Of a DNA stretch of 64,000 nt, positions 1 through 12,443 are shown one piece after another. The DNA is from Isoetes taiwanensis (Eukaryota > Streptophyta > Lycopodiopsida > Isoetales > Isoetaceae). The notes under the pieces were generated by a model. That model searched no databases. It saw only the letters and a program-made list of their open reading frames with translations, and was not told where the DNA came from. Location: assembly GCA_021234155.1 (NCBI GenBank), contig JAJEKV010000098.1:3098803-3162802 (forward strand), in the 5' to 3' direction. The position numbers and the translations under genes are program-made. How positions within the stretch are numbered: position 1 is the stretch's first letter; each line of letters starts with the position of its first letter.

Positions 1-1036
1 GAGGCGGAAGCGGTGGTCGGTGCAGAGAGGAAAGACTTCGAGAAAGTGATTGCAGATTGCGATTTGCGGCGAATCACGTGTCCGATTTGCTGAATACGCC
101 CCACAACCACATTGGATCTGCCATTGAAAAAGCAGAGGCGAACACAGCGAGAATCCATGGTTAGAAACGACTAAGAAAAAGCAAAGCAATAACAGATTTA
201 ACCCTCGAAATCTGGCAAGGGAAGGTCGAAATAGATCTCTATGTATAGGAAAACCGAGTCCCCTTGATCCACAAACCAGACATAAACAAAGATGCGATCG
301 AGGAAGGAGCGAAGCAATTTCGGAAAACCAACCCGAGCATGATATTGAAAGCTGTTGCGAGGGGCCGATAAAGAGGAGATCGAGAGAGAAGAAGACGCTT
401 TACGTGGAAAAAGGAAGGAATAGAAAAGACCGAAAACCATGAAAACCGGTTGGATCGTGAACCCGAACTCAAGGATACGCTTTCAAACAAAAACAAAAAA
501 GCAAAGAAAGAAAACCTTAAAGACAAGTCATGGCAAAACTCTGTTTCAGACTTATTTGGAGCGAAGCGGCTACCACCTCGATGCGAAGTCACGCAAAACG
601 AAACTAATAAGAGAAAATAACGTAAATAACGAGATTCACACCTTGTAAGGAAAGGGTTCAGGGGAGCATGGGGTGCTTGATGCATCGGGCCTTGTGGAAC
701 CGAAGTTTGTAGAGTTTTGGTGTGTTTTGAAAGTCATGCCTGCCAAAGAAACACCGGATACGCTTGGTGGCGAGGAGATGGAGCGAAAGTGGCGGTACCG
801 CTGTAGAAAATACATGAATCTCTTGTGGCTAGAGGTGGAGCATGGAACCTGGTCAGACAGCAAACACCTTAAAAGAACCCTAGAAACTGGTAGGGCAGAG
901 AAGAAGGAGAAACTAGCTCAAGAGAACGCCGATGAATGAAAATAGGAGAAGAGGCAGAATAAATAGAAGATGTGAGATGAGGCGTCCCCATCCAAGGAAT
1001 GTCGGTTCTATTGCTATCGCAATAGAACCGTGGCAT
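1..1036 (+). mobile_element. 3' portion of a Helentron-like element (left end outside the window)
   Basis: The last ~160 bases match the right ends of the elements ending at 26,879 and 33,478. They share a block beginning 'agctcaagagaacgccgatga', a subterminal CCCCATCCAAGGAATG, a 12-bp-stem hairpin and the terminus GTGGCAT followed by T. The body (1-860) does not match the other two copies, and I recognise no gene in it. The short open frames at 198-939 show no known domain. Element class is inferred from termini only. Confidence 0.55.
1003..1030. repeat. 3'-terminal hairpin of the Helentron-like element
   Basis: Stem CGGTTCTATTGC / GCAATAGAACCG (12 bp, perfect) with loop TATC. It is identical in the other two copies except for the loop (TGTC). 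The flanking GAATG and GCATTC extend the pairing imperfectly. Confidence 0.85.
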
Positions 1037-1757
1037 TCTCTACTTTAAAGTAATATCATAGCTTGTATCTTAAAGTTTAGAATTATCCCACATGGATATC
1101 ACTTTCACCCTAATCCTCTAGAAATCGAGCAGAAAGAGCAAAACAGGCAGTTGCATGTCTGAAATTTTGCCGGGTTGAAATGCCCAGTAAGATCCACAGC
1201 TTCAAGATCAGCAATCTTCTGAAATCTAGGTTTTGGATGCAGGAGCAGTCGCATCGACATTCATCTCCGTGATACTCTGAAGAATTGGCCCCGAATTGGT
1301 CAAGCCACATTGAATTAATCATGAGATTAATCCGGTCCCATTTTATCTTCTTTTGTCCCACCAAAATGTTACCTGAAAAACAAAGAAGGAATGTATAAGT
1401 TATGTAAACACCTCATTGATCCATTTGATGTCAAATTTTGACTGTTCAATGACAGCCTTAGGCCAAATAATCTCTTCATTAAAGATGAGAGAGTTTCTAG
1501 CCTTCCACATTCTCCAAAGGAGGATATAGATTCTCCAATCTTCTGGGATAGTGTGGAAACAAAATATCCACCAAGGCAGTTTCAGAAAGATATGGAATAT
1601 TAAACTCAGTAGCTGCCAGTTCAAGAACCCATTATGACCAAAGGCAATTTCTAAATAGGTGCTCTTCATCTTCAGGCTCCTGCAAACATCTTTCACAGAA
1701 ATTAGGGGAGGTCATGTTCAATCTAAATCTCTTGGAGTTAGTGGCCAGAGCTTTGTG

Positions 1758-3359
1758 CTAGAGCTGCCAGATAAAAGGCTTAATCTTAGGATTGATAGGG
1801 GAATTCCACATAAATCTCAGATTTTCAGAACACCTGTCCACGGAGATATCCCATTTTAAATGTAAGGAAAGAATGTAGCCTCTTGTCAGAAACTTGTAGA
1901 TCAGGCTAACTTTATAGTAATTTTTCCCTTTATGATGCCATTGGATCTCCTCATTATGCCAAATGCCTTGGCTTAAACATGCCTTGATAGCATTATAAAG
2001 TCTCCCATTCTCCTCATCCAAGTCTCTGTCGGACCATTTTCTGCATTGGGAAGGAAAATTCATAGCCAAGCACATGTTGGGATTATTTAGAATCAGAGAA
2101 GGGTTCCAGAAAATTGATTGGTCTTTAGAAAGCCCTTCTTTCCAACTATATATCTTATAAATAACCTTCCAAGCCTTGATCCATTTTTTGATGATGCCTG
2201 GAGTATTATTTGGAACCTTGAAGTCGAAAAAGAGACTGTCAGGCAACTGCATCTTGACATATCTCCAGCCAAAGGGCTTGCATCTAGATAAATAGTGTCT
2301 AACAAGGCAAGACACAGGGTGGTTGATCTTGTTAAAGCCAGCCCTGTAAATATACTTGGCTGCCAGTGCCATACTCTGCTTTTCAATATCAATAATACCC
2401 AATCCACCATTTCTCTTACTTTTCATACACTCTTTCATAGCCACAGGAATCCAAGTTCTACTAGTTCCCCCACTAGCTATAAATCTACCAAGAATGCTCT
2501 GAAGTTTGGAGGTGACCTTCTTAGGTGCTAAAAGAATGGAAGATTGATAAACATGAGAAGAAGATATAACTGAGTTAGCCAAAATTGCTCTGCCATTCTT
2601 GGAAAGAAATTTGTTGTTTATCAGATCAGCTTTCCTATTAAATTTCTCAATGATATCCCCCCATAGCTCACTAGCATTACTTCTCAAAGCAAAAGGAATA
2701 CCTAGAATTTTAGATTTAGTGATAGGAGAGATATACTCACAGCCGAGATTTTGAGCAGAATTCTGCCCTGTTACCTGATTGTATGCTATCAGCTTTGACT
2801 TGGTAGGGTTAATCTTACATCCAGATGTGTTGCCAAAGTTTTGAAGCAGCTCATGAGTGTTGGTGATTGAAGCCTCCTCCATCTTGATATAAAAGGTGTC
2901 ATCTGCAAAATGAGCATTAAGAAATACCTGTTTGTCTGGGAGCTTCAAGCCTTTAATTCTACCATCATTTTCAGATTTTTTGAGAGCACTGCTTAAGGCT
3001 TCCAATACTATAAGGAAGAGGAAGGGAGCCAAGGGACAGCCTTGTTTCACACCTCTTTTGATCTCAAAAAAAGGGCTGCATTCCCCATTGATTAGAACAG
3101 AAGATCTAGAATTCTTGAGAATGGCCAAAAAGATGCTGGTGACATCATGAGAAAATCCCATCTTATGATAACACTTAATCAAAAATCTCCAAGGGACAGT
3201 ATCAAAGGCTTTAGTGATGTCCAATTTGAGGAGGCCAATGTCTTGCTTAGTTTCTTTAGCCCAATTCATACCAATATTGGCCATCACTACATTGTCTAAG
3301 ATGAATCTATCTTTGAGATAGGCTGACTGATTGTTCGAGATGACAATGTTGAGGATCAT
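1758..3359 (-). pseudogene. LINE reverse transcriptase open segment
   Basis: A 533-codon open segment of ORF2 of the surrounding LINE. It carries the RT palm signatures LDITKAFDTVPW (motif A), GVKQGCPLAPFLF (motif B) and HFADDTFYIK (motif C with the FADD catalytic pair). KSKILGIPF and a C-terminal connection region follow. The protein would copy LINE RNA at the nicked target. This piece is open end to end, but it is frameshifted relative to the upstream linker (3,646-4,200) and to the zf-RVT region. The copy is therefore probably inactive, although it is not old. Confidence 0.92.
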
Positions 3360-4199
3360 GAAAATCTGGAGGCAATGGTGGCAGAAATGATCTTATAAAT
3401 AACATTGGTGAGGGAGATTGGCCTGTAGTCAGAAAAAGTAATTGGCTCCTCAACCTTGGGAATAAGGGCAATAAGGCTAGTATTAATTCTGCAGTCCATG
3501 GATCTGAGCATCAGAAATTCATTACACAGATTAGTAATATCAGAGCCAATAATACCCCAAGTTTTTTTTGAAGAATCCAGCAGGTAGGCCATCAGGCCCT
3601 GGGGTCTTACCATTTTCCATACCTGAGACACTTTTGAAAAGTTCCTCATTGGTAAAAAGGAGCTTTCAATGTGTCATTGTGAGTATCTTGAATAATACTT
3701 TGCATGTGGATAAAGTTGTCCATTTCAGCTTCAGAAAATTCATGGTTAATACCCATAATCTTAATAAAACGATTGGAGACAGCTTTTTTAAGATCAATAT
3801 CCTCAGAAAGAGTCATAACATCAGCTTGAATACTATAAATATGATTTCTTCTGATAAAGAAATATTTAGAGCTGGACCTTTCATCTTCCTTAAGCTCCTT
3901 AATTTTGGCTTTAAGCTGCCAACCTTTAGCAATCTTAATTTCCTCCTTTTCAATCTTAAGCTTGATCTCCTCTTGTTGCTCACGAGGGGAGGACTGAAGT
4001 TGAGCTCTAAGATCATCAAGGTACTGCTTACTTTGAGTGTGAATCTGCTTATCCCAGTTCTTGAGCCAGTTCTTGATGCTCTTAGAGGTTTGAACCCACC
4101 AATTCATCCATCCCAGCTGATTATTAGACTTGGGGATTTTGCCATAAATCTGCTCAAAGTCTTTAAGAAAACTATCATGCTGGAGCAGGGAAACATTCA

Positions 4200-4886
4200 A
4201 CTTAAAGAATGAATTTCTCTTAGTGCCATTGGGATTACCATTAATTTGAAGGAGCTGGGGGGAATGATCAGAAATGGTAAAGCCATTAAGATTGGAGACT
4301 CTATCACAACTATGCCAAAAATTTTCACTTATATAGAATCTATCATGAAGACATAGAATAGGATCATTAATTCTATGATTGGACCAACTATAGGAATTAG
4401 GCTGAGTTCTAGCAAGCTTGAGATCATGGCTGAATAAAAGATGATTCCAGGAGTTGGCCTCTTGATTGGTGAGAGGTTTCTAATTGGTACTTCTCATAAA
4501 ATCATGAGTGACCATATTAAAGTCCCCTGCCATGATACAGTTCTCATAAGGGATCCTGTCCAGACTGTTCCTAATGCAATTCCACAAAGAACTTCTTTCA
4601 CTAGGCTGGTACTGAGCATAAATGTTAACAAAGGCAAACTTTTTGAAGTTAATATCTCCATGAAGAATCTGCCACCTGCCACAACTAGCATTCATCATTT
4701 GAATATTAGAAATATTAAGACTATCTCTCCAAGCTATAGATATCCCTGCATAAGAGTTGTTAGCTTTAATAGCCCAAACTTTAAAATTAGAAGGCAAAGA
4801 AAAGGAAATTAGCTTTTCAAAATCATCATCATGAAGCTTATGTTCCTGGAAGAAAAACATGTCAGCTTTTATAGTAGAAAGACAAA
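4200..4886 (-). pseudogene. LINE apurinic-type endonuclease, C-terminal part
   Basis: The reading frame continues from 4,886 to beyond 4,200 with one stop near 4,480. It shows FFFQEHKL (the QE active-site strand), YAGISIAW, FVNIYAQY, MAGDFNMV and SDHSP, in the order of the EEP/APE nuclease family. The first strand (VSWNLQG) is absent here but present at 21.9 kb. Joining the two across one copy of CAAA (TTTG on this strand) keeps the frame open. That is the main evidence that the intervening 16.9 kb is an insertion. Confidence 0.9.
4883..4886. repeat. Target-site duplication CAAA, left copy
   Basis: CAAA directly precedes the left terminal inverted repeat. The same four bases follow the right one at 21,832-21,835. 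One copy is required to restore the LINE frame. Confidence 0.85.
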
Positions 4887-4898
4887 AACAGAGTTGCA
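4887..4898 (+). repeat. Left terminal inverted repeat of the 16.9-kb element
   Basis: AACAGAGTTGCA is the exact reverse complement of 21,820-21,831. Similarity continues as NNN-GAAACG on both ends. Confidence 0.85.
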
Positions 4899-4901
4899 AT
4901 A

Positions 4902-4930
4902 GAAACGAGCGAGGATCGTTGAAACGGGAG
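4902..4930 (+). repeat. Left subterminal GAAACG repeats
   Basis: GAAACGAGC (4,902) and GAAACGGGAG (4,921) lie just inside the left terminus. GAAACGGGAG recurs, also as an inverted pair, inside the right terminus. Clustered subterminal motifs of this kind often serve as transposase-binding sites; that role is inferred here. Confidence 0.6.
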
Positions 4931-7900
4931 CAAAAGGAATATTCCTCGAAGATTCATTTTTTTTTTTCAAAAAAAGGGCTAAAATGAGGTTTAAAAAAAA
5001 AAAAAAACATAAAACTGTATCTTGACCCCCTCAAAATCACTAATTTTGTTGTGCAATGAGAGAATTAGCTATTTCAAAGTGACACTTTTCTAGCAATAAG
5101 AATTTGGATGAAGTATGTTTTTAGAGAGAAGCTCTAATTTGAGGGAACATATATTTTAACCAAAACTTTAAGTGAAGTTTACAACTGAAATTGTAGTATT
5201 TTCAAAAATTGAAGACAAAATCTTCACATTCACATACAAAATTTACAGTCTTTTTACAAGACTTAGTTATGTACAAAAGTGTGAGGAGTGATCACAGAGG
5301 GATCCAGCACATCTTCATCCTCATTTATGCCATCTTCATCACCTTCGCTTCTTTCGCTGTCGCTTGAGGAAGTGCTTGAGTTATCTTCCTCGTCATTTGT
5401 CAGCATCGGATTTTGAAGCATTACCGTAATCTTCTTCATCTTCTTCCTCGTAGCTACATGCCTTCTTAAGTAAATTGATTGTTCTCTGGCGTAAACGATT
5501 GTCAGATTTCAATTTGAAATCATAACATAGAATACTCACTTTGCATATGTCTAGCTCATCCCTATTACCCACTCTCTTGAGTTTTTTCCCCTTGCCTTGA
5601 CTTTTCATTTCTAAATCATATCTCGCCTTCAAAAGCATTTTACGAGCGTGTAGCCATCCAATTGAATCTTGAGTTTAGTCACCAAGCCTTCCTCTTTGAT
5701 GTGGTCAAGTACTTTTTTGCTATCGAAAGGTCGCCCTTTATCATCGTCCTCGGTCGGGTAGCAATCAACATACCTTTGGTAATTTACGTGATATTACTGG
5801 CGGGCTCATTTTTTGCGTCTTGGCGAGGTACATGACCCGATCCTCGTCTTTCTTGGTGGTGCTCTACCGGGTGCTCTTGTAGCATTGCTGGCCTGCACGG
5901 TTAGGAGTTCGTGGAAGGCATTAGGCCAATGGAAAGCTTCCTCCATTTGCTTTAGAGCTAAGTTTTGATTCACAATCGTTTGTTCAGAAAGAAGCTTCTC
6001 CACCACATTTGGTCTTCTTCTAAGAAGTACTTAAAGCCCGAGAAATTCCACTTTCAATTGCTTTTAAGGAGTTAGCCGGTGTTTTTTCTGCTGCTTTGAC
6101 TCTTTTGGGTTTTGAGAGGAAGCTTTTCGGCACGTTCTACTAAGCAAGTGTCGGGGAATATACTTAAGGAAGCAGAACCCCTGGGGTGGACTCGATCTTT
6201 AGTAGTGGTGTATTTCTTCCCTTGTAAAAACTCTGGTCCATCCTTCAAGTAAAAACTTGATGTGGTGTTGAAACGTAATATCGTTCAACTTGTTCCACGG
6301 CTTGTTCTCTAGAGCCCGTCGAGAAAACAAATTCCCTAAAGTCAGCAGTCTCCGGCATGGGAGTGTAAGAGTCTTCAATGATTTGAACCAAAGTAGGAAG
6401 ACAAAAGCCTTCTTCCTTCTTAGACGAACGGAAAATCTGCTGAACATCTTGTCTATCGATCATGAGTGTGCCCTACAAGTAAGAATCCAAGCTTGACATT
6501 TTGAAGATCCCTAGCTCCACTAGCATGGCACGGTAAGCAAAGAGTGTTTGATTCTTGTTCTCCCCGTAGTGTTGTCAAGGCTGCGGTGTAGAGCAGCGGA
6601 GGTAATTGCTCTTGCTCACAAAGCACCTTATTAAGAATTGTAGAGGTTCGGGTCACCATGCAAGTTAGGATAAAGTCAAAAACACATTGCACTTTAGACT
6701 TCCTTTGAAGACCATAGCTCCAACAAAGGTGGACCTTAACAAAGCATTCCTCGGCACATCTTTAGGAATATTCAAGAAATGAGGAATAGTAGTCTTTTCT
6801 GATCCATCCCATCAATCACAAAGACATATCTTTGCGCAGTGGGACGTTCAAGAGCTTTTTTCTGTGCTTAGCAAGCTTCCTTCTCTCGGTCGCTTGTTGG
6901 TCACTTGTCTAGCAAGCTTCGTTTTACGATATCTGATTCAAGAATTCAGGTCAAAACAATTCTTTTGAAACAAGTTAGAGAATGAAGAACTTCAACTTAC
7001 TTTTTCGACCTCGTCTTTTTGCGGTTTCTTTTTGGCTCTTCAATTCTACACACGTTGAGCACCACGGACATCCTATGTTTTTGGGAATTTTCACAAGACC
7101 AAACTGAATTTTCCATAGTCTAGTGAAGTGAGAGTAAGAGATATGTTGAGCCTGAGTGCATGTTTCTTTGTCTTGGTTGAAGACATCTTTTTTGTGATGT
7201 TGTCGTCCAAATGATACATTTTTTGTTTGGCTGACTTTTCACGCGTCTCTCTAAAATATTTCTCCATCAAGCTCTGACACCTAAGGCGTGCATTGTTACA
7301 ACTCTTCCGGCCGCAAAAGTGATCATCAATTTGAGGGGACTTTATCCAATTGATTGTATTGAGACATTCTAGTGGACCCTAGGCGGTGAACAACCACAAA
7401 ACATTTCAAGCACACTTGTTCACCTCTAATGTAGTGCAAGAATGTTTTGCGTCTGGGCCTTATCTTTGTATGCCAAGTAGGCATTTTGATCGATAATGTC
7501 ATCGAACTATACACGTTTCTAATTTCGAAGTTTAGCCATGTTCAATTTGGTGATGCAACCCAATGAGCAAAGCATCTAGTAGTTCTTAGAATTCTCCTCA
7601 TTTTGTTCTCGTCCATAAGGTTTTTCCTTCTCACGGATGAACATGCTCTCAATCCATAATCCACCACTGAATTTAAGGTAGTTTACTGGAGAACATGTAA
7701 TCTCATTGGTCGTTGTTGCCTTCATCTTCGGACGAGAGTTCTACTCTTGCAGTGGCCTCCTCTACCCTCACTGGTGTGTTTCTAGAGGAAAAGAGGCCTC
7801 GTGAAGTCATTCTGGAAAAGGAGGAGGCACGGTGTTAAATGTAGGAGATGGGCCATAACTTTGTTGTGGTAGCAGATGTTGTGGCAGCATCTTGTTGAGG

Positions 7901-8015
7901 AGTTCTTGTAAACATATCTCTTACTGCACTTTGAAACTCTGCAAACCCATGTGTCACAATATTTGTGTGTCGAGGTGTTGAAGCTGCAACATCATCCTCA
8001 TTTGTGTTGAAGTCA

Positions 8016-8019
8016 TATT
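8016..8019. repeat. Target-site duplication TATT of the nested 4.4-kb element, left copy
   Basis: TATT precedes AACAAGGTGAC; the second copy is at 12,444-12,447. Keeping one copy restores an open frame in the surrounding gene. Confidence 0.8.
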
Positions 8020-8053
8020 AACAAGGTGACCTAGCAAACGCACTAATGACCTG
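8020..8053 (+). repeat. Left inverted repeat of the nested 4.4-kb element
   Basis: AACAAGGTGAC, three variable bases, then GCAAACGCACTAATGACCTG. This is the reverse complement of the right end except at the three variable bases. Confidence 0.8.
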
Positions 8054-8419
8054 CATTTGCACCACAAAAAGGAATCTTTCAAAGATTCCCTAAAAAATAC
8101 CATAAATTGCCGCCACTTTTGGGGGGTCAATTAAAAAAATGACCCTAAATTTACGAATTTGGTAGCTATTTTAGGGGTCAAAATTACCAAAAAGTTGGCG
8201 TCTTGTTAATTTGACATCCCCATCTAATTTAGTTGTTTTCGGGACACATACAAAAAGTGGCAAAATGAAACAACCAGCAAATTCTTGACAAATTTTGAAG
8301 ACAAAAAACATTAAAATGGAGCCATTATGCATTTTTATTATTCAAGAAAAGCACACATGCTATCGTGCATGGGCAAGGCACAAAAAATAAAAACACAAAA
8401 GAAACAAAATTACCAAATT

Positions 8420-11400
8420 GCTATGCGCCATAGCGAGGGGATCCTAAGTTTGAAAGACAAACATTGTACAAGTCATGTACGGTGTACAAATACTCAAATT
8501 TTAGTAGCTTACGACCTTTAAGAAGAGCGTGTATTGGAATGTCGTCAGTACTCATCAACTCCTTGATTTGGTCATCACCTTAAACATCTACCATTTTTTG
8601 TAGTTCAAATTTAAAATTGCCCTCCATTTTAAATGCAAACTTCCATTTTTGGGTGTGATGCCATAACATGAATTTTTGGATTTCAATATGCATATTGGTG
8701 TATCAAAACTTAAGTTTTAGGTGTTTTGCAAACTTAAGATATCATGCTAAATCTGGGAGACTACAAAAATCATAATGAATACCACATTGCCAAAAGTTCA
8801 GATGAATGTCCTAAGCATTTCATGGTCACATGAATTTTACGTTTTACAACATTGAAAGTGGCAACAAGGCTCATATATAAGTTATTATAATATTAACATT
8901 ATTGTGAGGCTATGCGTGCATAGCACTATGACTACACAACAATATGTGATGTGGTGGATGTTTGTTAAAGCATTGTGAGGCTATCAGCGCTAGGAAGGAC
9001 CGGTGGACTACACACGAGTGTGAACCATTGGAAAGAGTGTTATAGAATTAACAATAATGCAAAATATCATGACTTAGCACAACGTTATGCATGTGTATAC
9101 CCTTGGCTAAGGAAGACAATGTTACTGAGCTATCTAAGTAGAACCAACTTGAAGACACGAGTTGTCACTTTGCACACCAAAATGTTGTCAAGCTAAGTGC
9201 TCATAGTAGGCCTAGTCAAGAAGATATTGTTAGGATACCTAGATTGCAACCTTTTGTGTAAAAAAAAAAGATAAACAAATAATGGTAGGTTGGGAGGAAA
9301 TTAGGTAGGTAGAAACAAGAACATGGTAGAAAAAATGGGTGGGTAGGAGGTAACACGGTAGGTAGGGGCTATGCGCGCATGGGCAAGTTTTCGATGCTAT
9401 GCGCGCATAGCAAAGTTATACCTACCGGAATTACGTAAATCGGCTTATTGACACGAAGTGAGGAGGAAGATCTTCCTTTCGGGACATTTTTGTTGCATGA
9501 GCCATTTCGGGAGATTTTGCAGCCATTCGGCATTTCGGGAGATTTCGGCATGAGCCATTTCGGGACATTTTTTCGGGACATTTCGGGACATTTTTGGAAG
9601 ATAAAGGAATCGAAGACCTTGCAGTCGTACATGAGCCATGGCTGAGATCTAAAGGTTTGGCCGAGCTATTCCTTGCTTGCTATCCTTATGCTCTGAATAT
9701 CTTGTTTTCATTCTTTGAATAATAGGGTTTTAGATTTGGACGGATTCGAAGGCTTTGTTCGCAGAAGAGCAGGTCGAATGTAGTAATAGGGCGAGATCTT
9801 GAAGTCAGACCTCTTGCAACTGGAGATTTTGCAGCAGGCTTACTTTCTCTAACTCTAGCATGATTGCTGGTAAGAAGATTCTATCTATTGATCTATTAGT
9901 TCTGCCGTTTCTACTCTGAAAACTTATGGAAAAGCATTATAGGACAATCTTGCAGATGAATTTGTTCCTTTCTCTTTTGTAAGATGAGGTTTGAGGTGAT
10001 TTAGAAGGTGATTTCGCAGGTGGATTTTGATGATTTTTCAAGCACTTTCAGGTAAAAATTTGAGATATTCTGAGTTATTTCTTCTCTTTGCAAGTAATTT
10101 CTAGAGCCAGATGCCTGTACTTGCTTTGTTTCTGGAACAGCAACTTGCCTTTAAAAGCATGTTCAGTTAAGTTTATGATTTAAAGAAGCATGTTCAGTTA
10201 ACTTTATGATTAAATTCTTTCAACGTAGTAATTCACTTACGAGTTTTAACATAGTTTTGTTTAAAAATTTGCAGCTAGAACACTTAGTTGCAGGGATATG
10301 ATCAGCATTCTTGGCCTTTTCTTTTATCTGAACTGTCTACCCATGCTCAAGTAAGGTTCTTAGAATATTGTTATAATTCTAGCAAGATCAATTATTTCTG
10401 AAAGATCTCAAGGATTTAATTATTTGGATTCAAGGACCAAGAGGGCTTTGAAAATTTCCTGATTGTTTCTCAAAGGTTTTCCCTCTACAGCTGTACGTAT
10501 TCTTCACATTTTAATTACATTCAATGGAACTGTGATTTTAAATGTTAGCTATGTGTGCACAGCCAAGAGCTTTTAAATATTGTTGCTTGTCTATGCGCGC
10601 ATGGACAAGCGATATATTTTAAAGCTCTACCCAGGCTAGATGTTGACAAAACTAGGTGTTATAGAAATGACATATTATTTAGGAGTTCCTTTCTATGCCC
10701 ACATAGACAAGTGGTACTTTTTGTTTTCGTTGATCCTATGCGCTCATAGGCCATGCCATGAGCTTCTATTATTTGGTCTTTAGTTCTTATTGGGAAATGT
10801 TGAGCAAAGATGCATCAAATTCTAATGCTTGTACACCAGTTAAGAAGTCTACATTTCCGCTTACAGAAGCAAACACCTGGTTTTATATATATTATGTAAA
10901 GATGAACAATTGATCTTTAAAGACTTTAATGTCAGTTGATATGTTGCTTGCTTTGTGATCTTCCTGTAGTTACTTGCTTTGTGATCTTCCTGTAAGTTAA
11001 AAAATATAATAAATGTTGCCTTTTGGATTTCTCATTCGCTTCAATGCAATTCAAATGTATAAATTTTTTTTTTCTACAACTTGTGTTTATGATTGTCTTC
11101 ACAAATGTGGATGTTTTACATTGCAATTAGTCCTTTTAAACATAGTTTACATTTGAGACCAGGGAATAAATTACTAATCGCATATTTTTTATTAGCCAGA
11201 ATGACTTTAGCTAAACTTGCTCGATATTAATCCCAAAACTTTCTGTGGTTTAGCTAAATTCTATATATTTTCCCTCTCATACTTTCTAGCGTTTAGCTAA
11301 ACTAACCCAAATATCATCCCAAAAATTTCTATGGCGTGTCCAACAGAAAATATTATACTTGTTTTCAATTGTTTCCACTTATTCTAGTCATTTTTTTTGT

Positions 11401-12218
11401 GAAAACATTCTAAAATAATGCTAATTAGCAAAGTCTAGGACTCAAATTAATTCATAATGCTAGAAACTAAACTATTAATCATATATTTCTTATAAACTAT
11501 ACTGATGTTAGCTAAACTAGCCCAAAACTCATTCTAAAAGTTTCTATGGTTTAGCTAAACAATACAAAACTTCACTCTCTTACTTTCTAGCGTTTGGCTA
11601 AAGAGCTCCAGAGTTGGTGCGGTCCCGAAAAAAGTTAAGCTAAAATTATTATTTTTTTCCCAATTTTTTCCATTTACTTTAGCCAAATTTTCTTGAAAAT
11701 GTGCTAAAAAATCACCAAATAGCTAAGTTTAGCCCTTAAATTATTCCATGTTTGAGACTCTACAACAGGCATGAATTTTAGATTTGAATTATGCTTGTTT
11801 TACATTGCTATTAGTCCTTTTAAACAAAGTTTACATCTGAGACCCTAAAACAGGCATGAATTTTAGATTTGAAAAGGGAATCCACTTGATACCACTGTTA
11901 AAACGATTGACGAAGATGACAACAACAAAGAAAACCTTCATGCTAAGCAAGTTCCACTTGATATTTAAAACTCTTCGACCTAATCGAGTTCAAGTGCCAT
12001 TATTATTTATTATTTGACTTGCATTCTTTCTAGAGTACTTAAAATTGACTATCTCTGTCTATGCGCGCATAGACAAATCGCTATTCAAAAAGGTTCCGCT
12101 TGACGCTTAAAAACGAAATTGGCCTTGTTTAATGCAAATGTGATGATTACATTTTCATGAGCTTATATCTCTCCTACGTATTTGAACTAATGTGTCTCTC
12201 TCAATGCGCGCATAGGCT
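8420..12218. repeat. Dispersed palindromes, consensus GTCTATGCGCGCATAGAC
   Basis: Copies lie near 8,420, 8,909, 9,369, 9,396, 10,548, 10,590, 10,692, 10,735, 12,057 and 12,203. The best are GTCTATGCGCGCATAGAC (12,057) and GCTATGCGCGCATAGC (9,396). Others carry one to three changes, several of them compensatory (CCTATGCGCTCATAGG, GCTATGTGTGCACAGC). The only other copy I found is at 51,952, in a relative of this element. Confidence 0.8.
9470..9600 (+). repeat. Short tandem repeat of CATTTCGGGA(C/G) units
   Basis: About eight imperfect units, some joined by 'tgagc', lie inside the nested element. An open frame across them (CPEMSRNV-type repeats on the minus strand) is a composition artefact. 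Confidence 0.7.
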
Positions 12219-12410
12219 ATGTGTAATGTATTTTGCAATCTTGTATCATAAAAGCCCATTTTTTGTTCTACTTTGACCACAATATTTTTACGCACTCCAA
12301 AAATGGTTCTTTTCAATGTGCAACCTTTTTTTTTGTTCTTATGTTTTAAAAAATATGCCAAAAGTACCAAATTTTGGTGTTTTTGAAAAAGGAATCTGCA
12401 ATTGCACCAC

Positions 12411-12443
12411 AGGTCATTAGTGCGTTTGCACCGTCACCTTGTT
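12411..12443 (-). repeat. Right inverted repeat of the nested 4.4-kb element
   Basis: CAGGTCATTAGTGCGTTTGC, ACC, then GTCACCTTGTT. The flanking TATT is at 12,444-12,447. The inner extension (12,391-12,410, GGAATCTGCAATTGCACCA) is conserved at 51,750-51,775 in inverse orientation. Confidence 0.8.

Larger units (their letters stand above)
1060..4886 (-). mobile_element. LINE retrotransposon, downstream part (endonuclease C-terminal part, RT, zf-RVT); cut at its 5' side by a DNA transposon
   Basis: Read on the minus strand, this holds most of ORF2 of a plant L1-type LINE. The endonuclease/exonuclease/phosphatase domain (4,886-4,250) has FFFQEHKL, MAGDFNMV and the closing SDHSP motif. A linker, the reverse transcriptase and a zf-RVT-like segment (CERCLQEP...EDEEHLFRNC, near 1,700-1,640) follow. 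Lesions are few: one in-frame stop near 4,480 and frameshifts near 3,646, 3,356 and 1,700. The missing 5' part (ORF1 and endonuclease start) lies at 21,832-22,700. The two were separated by insertion of the element at 4,887-21,831. The left limit is approximate, because no poly(A) or target duplication was identified there. Confidence 0.9.
8020..12443. mobile_element. Nested 4.4-kb non-autonomous DNA transposon with dispersed palindromes
   Basis: The termini are inverted repeats. The left end AACAAGGTGAC (8,020-8,030) followed by GCAAACGCACTAATGACCTG (8,034-8,053) is mirrored at 12,411-12,443. TATT is duplicated on both sides. The interior has no recognisable gene. It holds at least nine copies of a CTATGCGCGCATAG-type palindrome, a CATTTCGGGA tandem block and AT-rich filler. 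The terminus starts AACA, as in the host element, and the target duplication is also 4 bp. A shared transposition machinery is therefore plausible. The insertion split the transposase-like gene of the larger element. Confidence 0.8.

Noticed and set aside
9369-9645. Open frames with CPEMSRNV-type repeats
   Set aside because: They arise from the CATTTCGGGA tandem repeat and have no start context or neighbours.
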